A program made the translations under genes and the position numbers. Source: Stictocephala bisonia (taxonomy: Eukaryota > Arthropoda > Insecta > Hemiptera > Membracidae). Taken from it: a DNA stretch of 64,000 nucleotides. The DNA lies in the NCBI GenBank assembly GCA_035578905.1, contig JAQJVL010001217.1, forward strand, positions 62,001 to 126,000. Direction: 5' to 3'. Below, one piece after another: positions 47,638-58,838 of this stretch (position 1 is its first letter; each line of letters starts with the position of its first letter). The notes under the pieces were generated by a model. The model was not told the DNA's origin. It saw nothing but the letters and a program-made list of their open reading frames with translations, and made no database searches.

Positions 47638-48675
47638 GACAATGTGAAATTAAAAGAAGATTCAAAAGCTGAAATAAAAGCGAATGAAACCTTCATTGAG
47701 GACCAATCTTTAGAAATCCCAACTTATAAAAAATCTGATGAAACTAATGTAGTAGGAGCTAAGCAAGATAATCAAACTAATTTTAACTCCACACATTTGA
47801 TTTCTGATAAATCGTCTAGTTTACATCAGTCTGAAATAATGTTGCGTTCCTTAAACCGAATCCTGGACAGTAATAATGAGAATGAAATATTAAAATCGAA
47901 TGGAAATACATCTAAGGCTAGTCATATAGGGTCAGAAAATAACTGTTTAAATAGTACTTCTAAAACAGAAAATTCGGAATTTCTCCATAAACCCCCAATA
48001 CTCAACTATGATGAATATATTCAACATTTAAATAATGATCATGAAAATAATGTTGAATTGGTTAGAAAAAATTTAAAGAGTACTGAAGATAACAATTTTA
48101 TAAAATTATATTCGTCAGAAAGTGAACCCCACTCTTCAGGTATAGAGGAAGTCAAAGAAAAGTCATCACATATAACTGATGATTGCTCTGAAGTGCGCTC
48201 AGATAGTAGCACACTTTCTGAATATCACGAAACAACACTAAAATATTGCTCAAGTGAGAGTCATAATGAGTCGTCAGATAGTGATTTATTAGAACCAAAC
48301 ATTATAAATCAATCAAAAGACTCATATGATTCTAAACCTCAAAATAAAATCAATAATGTCGACTTTGAAACCATTTCAAATGGGAATAGTAACAATAAAA
48401 GTCTTATATTTGCAACAACAGCAATAGAGCATAAAGCCAAGGATAAAAAATATGACTTGCAATCTTTGGACAAGAAAAGTCCTGAAGTCAAAGAGTATTA
48501 TAAGAACCCAATAGAAAATTCTAGGACAAATGTTGCAAAAGAGAATGAAACCAGTAATGTTGATGTACTTCCGGAATTGAGAGAAGCAACATTTATTCCT
48601 TTGGGATCATCATCTTTAGTGTTTTATAAAGATGAAAAAGGAAAAGATGTGCTTCAGATATATAAAAAAGAATAA
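47638..48675 (+). CDS. tau: In-frame extension of tau beyond the TGA (345 codons)
   Basis: Directly after the TGA the same frame continues open for 345 codons to a TAA at 48673. Composition matches the upstream tail (Ser, Asn, Lys, Glu and Asp rich, low complexity), and it ends in a more ordered segment (REATFIPLGSSSLVFYKDEK then GKDVLQIYKKE). No ATG sits near its start, so it is not a separate gene. By chance an AT-rich frame this long should contain many stops. It may be reached by stop-codon readthrough or mRNA recoding, or be a recently cut C-terminus carrying a nonsense allele. The readthrough route is inference. Confidence 0.6.
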   Translation, partial: DNVKLKEDSKAEIKANETFIEDQSLEIPTYKKSDETNVVGAKQDNQTNFNSTHLISDKSSSLHQSEIMLRSLNRILDSNNENEILKSNGNTSKASHIGSENNCLNSTSKTENSEFLHKPPILNYDEYIQHLNNDHENNVELVRKNLKSTEDNNFIKLYSSESEPHSSGIEEVKEKSSHITDDCSEVRSDSSTLSEYHETTLKYCSSESHNESSDSDLLEPNIINQSKDSYDSKPQNKINNVDFETISNGNSNNKSLIFATTAIEHKAKDKKYDLQSLDKKSPEVKEYYKNPIENSRTNVAKENETSNVDVLPELREATFIPLGSSSLVFYKDEKGKDVLQIYKKE

Positions 48676-49200
48676 GGGTTATAATGAAAATGTATTTGGC
48701 ATATAGTATAAGCATTCCGATATGACATTTTTAATCACAGTAACATTACGCTTTGGTAATAGAATATTTTGTTTCTTTGGGCGACCAAAAATATATATAT
48801 TATTCACTCACATTTTATAATTATGTTAAAATCAATAGGTTCACATGAAATTTTAATGCAAGACAAAAGTTATATTTATAAAGGTTAACTAGGAGCAGAG
48901 ATCTAAGAAATAATTGGTCTTGTTTCTTGAACTGAACAAGTTGTTTTGAACATTTTTGAATGGGAATGGCGTGTAATTTCTATTTTTAACACAAACACTT
49001 GTTATGCTTAAATCATTTTTCATTTATATTGTATTTACACTAGGACTAATCGTTGTTAAACGTACGCAATTTTGTTTAGTAAAATTAAAATTTATTGTAA
49101 AATTAGTGAACTTGGAATACAAATTTACTAAATTTTCTATTTTAAATAGATTAATTATGAAATCAACATTCATTAAATAAATACTCTCACTATTATTTAA
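48676..49200 (+). other. Probable tau 3' UTR
   Basis: AT-rich sequence after the last stop. The first AATAAA signal is at 49176-49181; another is at 49424-49429. The site of cleavage is not determined. Confidence 0.5.
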
Positions 49201-49862
49201 CCAGCCCCTGACTTGTGTACGATGTCAGGGCTATCTGATATACTGATATCATCTGCTAAACGCTATCCCTCCCACCCACCCATACACATACAGTGATATT
49301 GATGCTCGTTAATGCATAGAGCCTCATTATCCTCTTAGAAGTGATTAACCCTTTTTCTAGCCTTTGAATAACATATTTTTAATGAGACAACAATTTTTTA
49401 AACACTTTTTAAACATTGTTGTAAATAAACTGAAATGCTCCTTTTGAGGAACCTTGTTTGGTAATGCACTGGCACAGACTTTATGTAACTGTTTAATAAT
49501 GCAGCTTTAATAAATTAAACATATTTTATGGACATCAATTTTCAGAAATATATCCCAGGTGGTGTTCAAGGCTTTAATCCCCCCCCCCCCCCAGTAAAAC
49601 TTGTAACTTTGTACATTCCAGTTTTGGTTTTGGTGATGAAACTCTCTAGCACTCCATTATCCACCGCCTATGGACCCGCTGTGATTCAGACTGGAAAATC
49701 CAGCAGCTAATATAAATAACAACATTAAGGACCATCCCCCCTCCACTACCTACTTTAGGTACTTATATTAAGCTTTGGTTTATTTGTATACAGTCTTTAA
49801 TTTTTTTTTTCTTGCTCTTGTCTTTGGTGCTTTTTTCTCAACTACAATGAAACCTCAAACAT
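49201..49862. other. 3' flank, no gene seen
   Basis: A short hairpin (GCCCCTGAC / GTCAGGGC) lies near 49203-49230. A run of C lies at 49579-49592. A 60-codon frame at 49528-49710 that includes the C run is not recognised. Confidence 0.4.
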
Positions 49863-50058
49863 TGAAAGGCATTCGCCAGATTTTTACTTGAGCAAATCAG
49901 AATTTCTCTCAAGTCTAAGTTTTTTCAGTGTCATTTTCTATTGCTAGAGTGGCGAGAGAGTTCAGCTTTTCCTGTGCTATTGTAGATCACAAATCAGTTT
50001 TTATAAACTTAAGTTTACTAAAGCTTTGATCGGCATTAACAACTATCACAGGAATAAC
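49863..50058 (-). pseudogene. hAT transposase C-terminal (dimerisation) remnant
   Basis: The minus frame reads NADQSFSKLKFIKTDL, stop, STIAQEKLNSLATLAIEND, then further stops. This resembles the hAT C-terminal dimerisation block (AERSFSKLKLIK...RL.SLA..SIE). It is broken and has no adjoining core. It is the domain missing from the hAT at 54815-60159, but it is on the other strand and outside that element's ends. Confidence 0.75.
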
Positions 50059-50093
50059 ACACCCATTGTACAATACAGAAAGCAATACAATCA

Positions 50094-50230
50094 CAAGAAT
50101 CAAGAAGCTTTATTCCATTGATCAACAAAGTTGAAATAGGATATGTCACTGTTGAATCTATTAAATACAAGCTTAGAAACATCACAGTGGAAATGAAAAC
50201 ACCATCTATGGCTATATATCAATACTTAAG

Positions 50231-50315
<85 letters not shown>

Positions 50316-50585
50316 ACAAGTTATACTAGGTACTAAAAAACAATAACAACATTAGAGCTTAAAAACTCATCTATACTATAAAAAGCTTTTAGTAGCAATC
50401 AAGAATGTAATTTATTCTTAAAACAGCTAGTAGGAGTGGTTCTGGCAGAAAGGGGTAATTTGTTAAAGAATTTAACACAATTTATTGGACGTGAAGAACC
50501 CAATTTTAGAGTCTGTGAGTAGGTAAATCAAGCTTGTCTTTGTTTCTGGTGTCATGTCTATTAATAATCTTACCTCACAGGGAGA
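50094..50585 (-). mobile_element. LINE 3' end fragment with TA microsatellite
   Basis: Minus-strand fragments include HDTRNKDKLDLPTHRL, LPLSARTT, FKNKLHS and KAFYSIDEFLS in broken frames. This is the pattern of a non-LTR RT C-terminus. The 3' UTR (left) contains a pure (TA)n run at 50233-50312 and ends with GAATAAAGCTTCTTG. Confidence 0.65.
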
Positions 50586-50589
50586 AGTC

Positions 50590-51778
50590 AGTTTGTTGAG
50601 ATTTCATATCAAGATAAAGAATGGCTAACAGTGGCTCGGTCTAAGATTGAACCTTATAAATTTGGAGTCCTCAAGGTTCCATATTGGGACCTCTACTTTT
50701 CTTATGTTACATAAATGAGATCCCAAACATAACATCTCAAGTACCCAAAGCAAAAATGTGCCTATATGCAGATGATACAAATTTCAAAATTGCTGGTAGT
50801 TCAGTCGAAGAAATAGAGGTGACATTATTTATTAATCTCGCTAAAATTGAACAGCATCTACTCAATCAAAATTTATATTTAAATACAAGCAAAACCAACT
50901 TTATGGTCTTCACTACAATAAATAGTAAAAATAAAATAGACCCAAACATTTATTTAGGAACAAATAAAATCAAACAAATGGATGAGACAACATTTTTAGG
51001 ATTAGTTTTGGACCAAACCTTATCATGGGATAGACATGTTGAAAATATTTGCACTAAAATAAATTCAGGCCTCTATGCATTAAAAAGAATGTACAGCCTT
51101 TGCAGTCAGCAAACATTGAAACTGATTTACTTTTCGTACATTCATTCACACATTTCGTATGGCATCTCCTTATATGGAAACACATCCAATAAAAATCTCA
51201 ACAAAATTCTAGTTTTACAAAAAAAATCAATAAGAATAATCATTGGATTAAAACCTCTTGACTCAGTCAAATCTCACTTTAAAACATTAAATATATTAAC
51301 CGTGTATGGACTCTACATTTTAAACTCTATTATGTACATAAAAGAACATGGCAAGGAGCACTCTTCTCATGGACACAATACCAGGGATAAGGGTCTCATC
51401 ACACAACGACACAATCTAGAATTTTATAAAAAAATGACAAGCTACTCTGATCAAAAATTTCTGCAAATGCTTCCTTGTAAACTAAAAAACATCCAATCAA
51501 ATAAAGTATTTAAGAAAGAATTAAAAAAGTACTTAATCAATATCGCTTCATATACGACAGATGAGGTATTTGAGACAGCTAAATAATAGTATAATTGTGG
51601 ATAGTAATAATGTTGTAATTTTGAAAAACATAACATTGTTATACACTATTACAAAATTGTAGACCTTTAGAAGAACATATTCTAGTTTTTAAGGTAACAT
51701 TTATATTATCATAATATCATATGACACTATTCTTAGTATACTATGCAAACTTTGAATAAAGAATATTTGAATTGAATT
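50590..51778 (+). mobile_element. 5'-truncated LINE with RT domain
   Basis: An open frame 50684-51586 starts in the RT palm (SILGPLLFLCYINEIP in a shifted frame, then CLYADDTNFKIAG with the catalytic YADD). It continues through the thumb (TTFLGLVLDQTLSWDRHVEN) to a C-terminus with HNTRDKG and LEFYKKMTSYSDQKFLQMLP. The 3' UTR ends GAATAAAGAATATTTGAATT with a TTGAA tail. The family matches 57633-58838 and 21624-21924. One frameshift precedes the palm, so it is inactive. Confidence 0.88.
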
Positions 51779-51785
51779 GGAAAAA

Positions 51786-51957
51786 AAGCCCTGGTTGTTG
51801 GGCTATTAATAAATTGGCCTTTCTGAGGAACAGTTGAACTCAGATAGTAACAAGACTACACTCATCCACACTCATCCTACACTCATATAACCATTCATAT
51901 TCGCCTAAAAATACCAAAAACGTTGTGTCGGCATCTCATATATAAGAATAAGAATAC
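51786..51957 (+). mobile_element. SINE 3' fragment, family of 45775-46048
   Basis: GGGCTATTAATAAATTGGCC, CTGAGGAACAG, ACACTCATCCACACTCAT and ATATTCGCCTA match the other copy in order. The tRNA-like head is missing. Confidence 0.65.
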
Positions 51958-52028
51958 TTTGTCTAGTAGCATAATAAAAGAGATTATTTTTAACATTTAT
52001 TGAAATGTGATATATATGTATATATATG

Positions 52029-52259
52029 ACTAGAATCAACAGTTTCCGGTGACAACCGCATCAAGGTACTATCTACAATATTTACAAGATGACCAGACGT
52101 TTCGCCCATACTGTGATGTGGCATCCTCAGTGGTTTCTCTGAGTCTCAGAGAAACCACTGAGGATGCCACATCACAGTATGGGCGAAACGTCTGGTCATC
52201 TTGTAAATATTGTAGACAGTACCTTGACGCGGTTGTCACCGGAAACTGTTGATTCTAGT
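52029..52259. repeat. Near-perfect 231-bp palindrome
   Basis: Arms 52029-52143 and 52145-52259 (115 bp each) are reverse complements with two mismatches and a one-base spacer (centre CTCTGAGTCTCAGAG). The outer sequence is ACTAGAATCAACAGTTTCCG. The inner arms contain GACGTTTCGCCC and its complement, with CACTGAGGATGCCACATC. TA-rich sequence borders it. Confidence 0.95.
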
Positions 52260-52359
52260 TATGATACCGGCCGCTTAAGCCTAAGTTCTAAGATATATAT
52301 ATGACTGTTAAGATTTTCATATTTATAAAAAGTGGCCTACAGTGTTCCAGAAATCCAGC

Positions 52360-54814
52360 TCTTCAAATTATTTTAATGACTTTTTTTTAATCAGGAGAAT
52401 ATCCCAGACTTTGGATGAGTGCCCCCACAGGATTAAGCCATATGAGATGTGTGATTGGAAAAGTCCAAAGTAGGCCATTCTTAAATACTCAGAAGTAAGA
52501 AAATCTCTTAGTTTCCAGTACAAAAAGAGAACTGTGGACAATTTCTTATACAAGAGACTAATATGTTCACATAAACTCAACTTCTGGTCAAGGTAGTAAT
52601 GTCACTGATGATAAAGTTTGAGTCTGGAGATTGGTTAGACTTAGAAGTATTTTTTGCGTTTTATTCTGATTCAAAGTATTTTATTAGCTGAAAACCACTT
52701 CTGTGCTTTGGTATAACTTAAGTCTATATTATTGTGGAGGTTAAGTAAGTTAGAAGAAGAGGAAAAAATTGTGGTGTCATCAGCATATACAGTATAACTG
52801 ACTTTGAGCTAATATTTTTTGGCAAATCATTAGCTACAACAATAAATAAAAAAGGTCCTAAGACCAAACCCTGCGGACACCTACATTAATGTCTAAAGTT
52901 GAAGATATGACACCTCTGATTGATTCATTTTGAGATATACCCCTGATAAGGCCTTAATGATTCTCAGTGCACAACTTGATACACCACAGAGCTTTTTAAT
53001 TATACTACTCAATGGGACACTGTCAAATGCCTTACTTAAGTCTAAAAGGGTAAACACAACAGATTCTCTCCAATCAAATGCATTCAAAGTATTATCAACA
53101 ATGTTCATAACCGCAGATGTGGTAGAACGCCCTTCTTTAAAGCCAAACTGTGATTCAGAAAGTAACTTAAAAGAATTAAAATAATGACTCAGTTGTTTAT
53201 ACATTACCGATTCAAATATTTTTTAGAACACTGGAACTAATAAATACAGGCCTATAGTTTTGAGGCAAACTCTTATCACCTTTTCTGGATACTGGAGTAA
53301 CTTTAGATATTGAAATGAAATGAAAAATGTCTTTATTTGGCGAGTTTAGGACTAAACAGTCCACTCTAACACCTAACCTTTTACAAATAATAGAACATTT
53401 ATAAATAATGTATTAACAAAACAAGGAGAAAAAACTAAGAATATGCCTTATAAATAAATTAATAATAATAGCATACAATAGGAAAAAAACAATATTATTC
53501 TCAGAAATAAATAAAAATTAAACTAAACACATACAACCACACATCATTCACTATCAAACATATAACACGACCACAGACGCCGCCCACCCTATCCCCTTTA
53601 CACGCCCCGCAGGAGCACCCGTTTGACCCCCATCCCAAAGACAGCGCCCTTATCTATCATTCTGATATTATCAGGAAGCATATTCCATTAGCGGCAAGCG
53701 GAAACAGAAATTGACCTATTATAATATAATGTGGCATGATGTACAGGGACTAATAGAAGGAGCACTCCCTGACAAGTATTGAAGTTGCTTGTCTCGGACA
53801 TGTTTTAATCATGTTGTCTTCGAATATTTTGAGCATATCTGAGAAATATCCATATTTTAAGCAATTGCTTATAATGAATGTCAAGGGCTACTTTATTAAA
53901 CGTAAAGTTTGTTTAACTATGCTATTTGATAACCAATAAAAATCCATGCTTTTTGATTTTGAAAACTCCTGAACTATGTTAATTACTTCTTCAGGAGTGA
54001 CCCTGATCCAATTAAATGCATTAGCAGTAGTTGTTCTAAATGGTAACAGTACTGTACATAAGTAAAAGAAAAAGTTTTTCTTAGTTTTACCAATGTTTTG
54101 AATAATTTCTAATACGAGTGGGCTGTGGTATGCAAAGCAACCCTCAAAGGAAAAAATATTAAACTGATCATTTGCAAAGTTAATCAAAGTATTGTCTAGA
54201 CAGGAATTATTTCTCGTAGGCTTATTATAAGCACAAATAAGACTCAAGGAGTGTAATAAGTTTTTAAAAGTTTTTCTGTCAACAGTTGACAAGTTGACCA
54301 TGTCAATATTAAAGTCTTCACACACTACCAATTCCGCATGCTCATCCAGACATAAGAGTTTCTTAATAGCTAGTTCAAAATTTTGTAAAAAAAACAACTA
54401 AGTTTTTATTAGGTTATCTGTATAAGGATAATATTATAATATTGTTATCAATCGGTTTGACACATTTTTATCTCACAATCGATTTCCACACATAACTCAT
54501 TTAAATTAATAACCTTATAATTAATGCCTAATTTTACAAAAATGCTAGCACCTCTATTTTTCTTTACATCTCGATAGTAAAAACTTGCAGGGACATACCC
54601 ACAAGGTACATAGCAGACCATCTCAATTTCATGCAGTCAATGTTTAGATATACAAAGGTTGTCAATTTCAAAAGTTTCAGAGAAATGCTCTAATTCTAAA
54701 AGTTTATTTCTAATACACTGAATGTTGACCTGAAACACCTTACAGTTAAATTGAGAAACACCAGCAGCACTTGGCTCATTTGATATAGATTTTAATCTAA
54801 AAAAGGAGAACCCT
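52360..54814 (-). mobile_element. LINE A: endonuclease and reverse transcriptase, interrupted
   Basis: Read on the minus strand. 54800-53880 is the endonuclease region, including FKVFQVNIQCIRNK, CEDFNIDM, NKPTRNNSCLDNTL and a shortened SP loop. After the insert at 53322-53825 the RT follows: SRKGDKSLPQNYRP, GFKEGRSTTSAV, DLSKAFDSVP, VYADDTTIFSSSS (near 52780) and a C-terminal SHISYGLILWG. Several stops and frameshifts make it dead. Its 5' side is cut by the hAT insertion at 54815. Confidence 0.85.
53322..53825 (-). mobile_element. LINE B: short 3' fragment nested in LINE A
   Basis: The 3' tail is on the left (TTCATTTCATTTC on the minus strand, preceded by CCAAATAAAGACATTTTTC). Upstream is a C-terminal RT tail (VLLLLVPVHHATLYYNRSIS, WNMLPDNIRM). 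LINE A reads FSDMLKI on one side and SKVTPVSRKGD on the other, which join across the insert. Confidence 0.7.
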
Positions 54815-55383
54815 CAGTGCCGGATTTACCACTAGGACGAGTAGGCTGCGGCCTAGGACCGCAAGCAAAAGGGAGCCGCAGCGTTTTGTACAAAAAAAAC
54901 TTCTTAGAACAAAAATTGATTTTTATAAAATTAATAATTACCACTATTGTATGTCAAATACATAATTTTTGTAAACAAACAATACAATTTAATTCAAATA
55001 ACCAAGGTACACGTAAAAAATAAATATTAATGCTTGCTAGGATATAGAAGGCTACAGAATGCAGATGGACCCTGCACCATGGCCATCTCTAGTCTAGCAC
55101 TGGCTCATGTGACGGTGAGTCACTTCCTTTCCCAAGACGCCGGGATGAAGGGTGTGGCCCCCTCCCACCGTCTCCACTGTTATTATTATATTTTTTTACA
55201 TTATTTTGAGTTGAATTTGAATGTCAGTATCAGTATAGTTTTGGAACTGGAAAGTGCACTACTTCGTGCTAGTAATTTGTTCTCGTGTTTTATAGGATTT
55301 CTGAATGATGACAGTTTAGTTTAGATTGTAATTAATTGTGGACTCAGGGAACTCATATTTGACAGGTAACACTTTTTTCTTTG

Positions 55384-57631
55384 ACAATGAATGATAAAAA
55401 TAAAAATATTCATACGGCTAGTGGAGCATATAAACATAAATTTAAAAAACTTAAAGAGGAAAAAAGTTCAAAAATTTTTAAAAACTAATTCTAAAATTTA
55501 AAGCTTTTTAAAAAATACGTCAGGAGATAGCAGACAGAATAGTCAAAATGTTGTTACTGATGTTCAAATTCCCAGTACTTCTGCTGCTTCAGATGAAACT
55601 ACAGACGTTTCCAGTGATCTAACTGCTTCTAAAACTGTTTACAGTCCTCAATTCACCTTAAAAGTTCTAGATCCTTGTTCATGGGGTAATTGGTAATGTG
55701 TTGATTCAACGGATTTTGTCATAAGACATTTTCCCAAACACTTACTAGTGATTAATGATTGTGATTTTTCAAAATCCAAACGTCATTATCCTGATAAAGT
55801 AAGATCATATGTTTTTTAGCCGTTTACCAAATGGCAAGTTTAAGGAAAGAGAGTGGCTTATGTACTCAAATACTACCGGCTGCCTGTATTGTGTTCCATG
55901 CAATTTATTCCACTCTCTTAAAGACAGTTCTTTTTGCAAAGGATTCAATGACTGGAAGAATTCAAACCGACTTAAAGTACACCAACAGAGTGCGTAACAT
56001 AGGTTAAACACAAAAACCTTTGTCTTACGAGGTAATGGCTTAGGAAAAATTGATTCTGTATGATAAAAAAACTACCTTAAGGAGATTGATTATTGGCATC
56101 AAGTTCTAAAACGTGTAGTAGATGTTGTCAAGCCGTGGCCTGGCTTTTTGAGGGAGCAAAGAAACATTCAGTGTCCTAGGAAACAGTAATTTCATGGGAG
56201 CATTAGTCCTTATTGCAAAATACGATGATTTTTTAAAAGCCCATATTAAAAGTAGAGGAAATCCAGGTTCCGGGAATGTAAGCTATCTGTCTAAAACTAT
56301 TTGTAACGAGTTTATAGAGTTAATGTACAAAAAAGTAGTTTCTATTATTGTTGATGAATTAAAGAAAAGTAAGTACTATTCTCTCAGTATTGATTCTACA
56401 CCAGAAATCACTCATTCAGACCAGTTGACAGTGATTCTATGGTATGTTTTAAGTGATGGTATGTCTGTAGAAAGATTTATAGCTTTCATTAAACTTCAAG
56501 ATCACACTGGAGCACACATGGCGGAAGTTATTTTAAATACCCTGTCAGAGTTAGATATTCCTATGTGCGAAATGAGAGGCCAGTCTTATGATAATGCCTC
56601 GAATATGTCAGGCAATTATAAAGGTTTACAAGCTCTAATAAAAGAATATAACAATTTAGCTGAGTTCGTGCCATGCTCCGCTCATTCGTTGAATCTAGTA
56701 GGCACATATGTGGCTGATTTTTGTTTGGCAGTAACAAAACTATTCATGTTTATTCAAGAATTTTACGTTTTCATAAGTGCATCTACTTCAAGATGGGGCG
56801 TATTAGAAAACATTCTCAAAAATAGCAATTGTGAAAAGAAACTCCTTCCAAAAAGAGTGAATATTACAAGATGGGCTGCCAAATGGCATGCTGTAAAAGC
56901 TCTTTTACTTAACTACTGGAGCTACTACGATGCATTAAAAAAAAAAAAAAACAGACAATACGGAGAAACAAATGTAAGCCGAGCTGAAGCTAATGGAATC
57001 AGTCAATAATTTTTTAAGTTAGAGAAAGCTATTTTACTAAACATGTGGTATGATATTTTACAACGTCTAGACAAGAGTAGCAAAACATTGCAAAGCACTG
57101 CTGCAGACTTGAATGTGACTTGTAACATATACAAATCTTTAAAGGAGTACGTATTGATTCTGAGAGACAACTTTGATTCCTATGAAAAAAAGAGGAAAAG
57201 ACTTGTCTAAACATTACTCATATATTCTTGACGTTGAAATAAAAATACGTCCGAAAAGAAAAGCTCTCTCTGGCGAAGATAAAGGAGATGAAGCCCACTC
57301 TAATTTTAATGGCCAAGAAGACTTAAAGATTTATACATTCAATGTTGTAATTGACAGGCTGTATGTAGAATTGAATAAAAGGTCTGAAGTTTATTTCAGT
57401 CTTAATGAAGGATTTGGATTTTTAAACAACTTGTCGTCAATTTTCAATGAAGAAATCAGGGAGAAAGCTTCTATTTTGGCTAAAAAGTATCAAACCGACA
57501 TAGACGATGACTTAGGAGAAGAGTGTGTACAGTTCAAAGGCTTTGTTGAAGGTATATTTGATGAAGAAAGAGATTATCATTATAACAAAATTATCAAGCC
57601 TCCTAGGAATCCACTTTTGGAGTATCTTTAA
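55384..57631 (+). pseudogene. hAT transposase (DUF4371/ZMYM-like class), disrupted
   Basis: Pieces in order: a Lys-rich N-terminus (SGAYKHKFKKLKEEK, near 55415); a Ser/Thr-rich linker; a TTF-type zinc finger (REWLMYSNTTGCLYCVPCNL, about 55845-55905); the catalytic core (LSIDSTPEITHSDQLTV, MRGQSYDNASNMSGNYKG, PCSAHSLNLVG, NITRWAAKWHAV; frame 56194-57009); and an insertion-domain tail (57173-57631). Breaks include a stop near 55696, frameshifts before and after the zinc finger and another near 57009. The C-terminal dimerisation block is absent, lost at or after the LINE insertion. Confidence 0.85.
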
Positions 57632-57632
57632 C

Positions 57633-58838
57633 TAATTTGTGAAAAACATTAGTTGCAGATACAACCGGCCAAGCTTGTCGTGGTTTAAATCATACTTAAG
57701 AGGTAGACAACAATATGTGGAAATTAGTAAGCCTCACAATAGTCAGCTGATTTCATTTAAATCACAACTAAGACAAGTTAAACAAACATGGTGTGCCTCA
57801 AGGCTCCCTATTGGGACCCCTTTTGTTCTTGTGTTATATCAGAGGTCTACCTCAGTTTGTATCAGGATGTCCCCATAACACTTTGTGTCTGTATGCGGAT
57901 GATGCCAATCTAAAAATTTGTAGCCACTCAATACCAGACCTAGAAATACCAGCAAATAAAAATATCAATGATCTAAATGATACTTTTTCTAAAAGTCAAC
58001 TTCTGTTAAGCTACTCAAAAACCAGTGTTATGCAAATAAGTACTTTTAATTGCAAACCAATACAATTCTTAAATATAAAAGTTGATAATTGTGAAATAAA
58101 GGAAGTGACCAATACACAATTTTTAGGGCTACCTATAGATAATCATTTAAGCTGGGATCTTCATATAAACAAAGTAGCAAAAAAAATTACCTCTGGCTAA
58201 TTTGCTCTATATAAAATGTCAAGATTATGTAATACTAAAACCCTCAAGATAATATATTTTGCTTATATCCATTCTAATATCAGTTTTGGCATTTCTATCT
58301 ATGGAGCAACTTCAAAAAAGAACTTAGACAGACTTCTAACTATGCAAAAGAGGGCAATACGCATTATTCTAAATCTAAAAGGTAGAGAATCAGTTAAACA
58401 CCATTTTAAAGATCTAGATATCATGACAGTCTATATATTTACGAAGTGATCAATTTTACAATACAACATAATAATCACATGACAAATGTTGGGGAATATA
58501 ATAACTATAATGTAAGAAATTTAGGGAATATTGTAATCCCTGCCCACAAACTAAAATTCTTTGAGAAGAAGACTTCATTTGCTGGTAGCAAATTCTTAAA
58601 TTACCTGCCAGAGTACATAAAAAAAGAAAGAAATGACATTGTTAAATTTAAAAAACTTACTAAATAATTTTTTTTTGCTACACCATTGTACTCTATTGAC
58701 GAATATTATGAAATGTTGAGACAATAATTTTAAGTATTTGTTAGCTTTAAGTTTCTGTATGTAATATTTTTTGACACTATTCATTGTACTATGTGCAGAA
58801 ATGAAATAAAGACTATTTGAATTGAATTGAATTGAACA
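57633..58838 (+). mobile_element. LINE inserted in the hAT transposase
   Basis: A 5'-truncated copy beginning in the RT (WFKSYLRGRQQYVEI). A one-base frameshift precedes GSLLGPLLFLCYIRGLPQ; then CLYADDANLKIC, TQFLGLPIDNHLSWDLHINK, a stop, and MSRLCNTKTLKIIYFAYIHS to LPEYIKKE. The 3' end is GAATAAAGACTATTTGAATT with a TTGAA tail. It is the same family as 50590-51778, with different breaks. Confidence 0.88.

Noticed and set aside
47644..48675. A separate gene starting at GTG 47644
   Set aside because: It is in the tau frame, directly after the TGA, with no ATG or promoter. A eukaryotic gene would not start at this GTG.
49203..49230. Hairpin after tau as a terminator
   Set aside because: Short stem-loops of this kind do not end transcription in animals; poly(A) signals nearby are enough.
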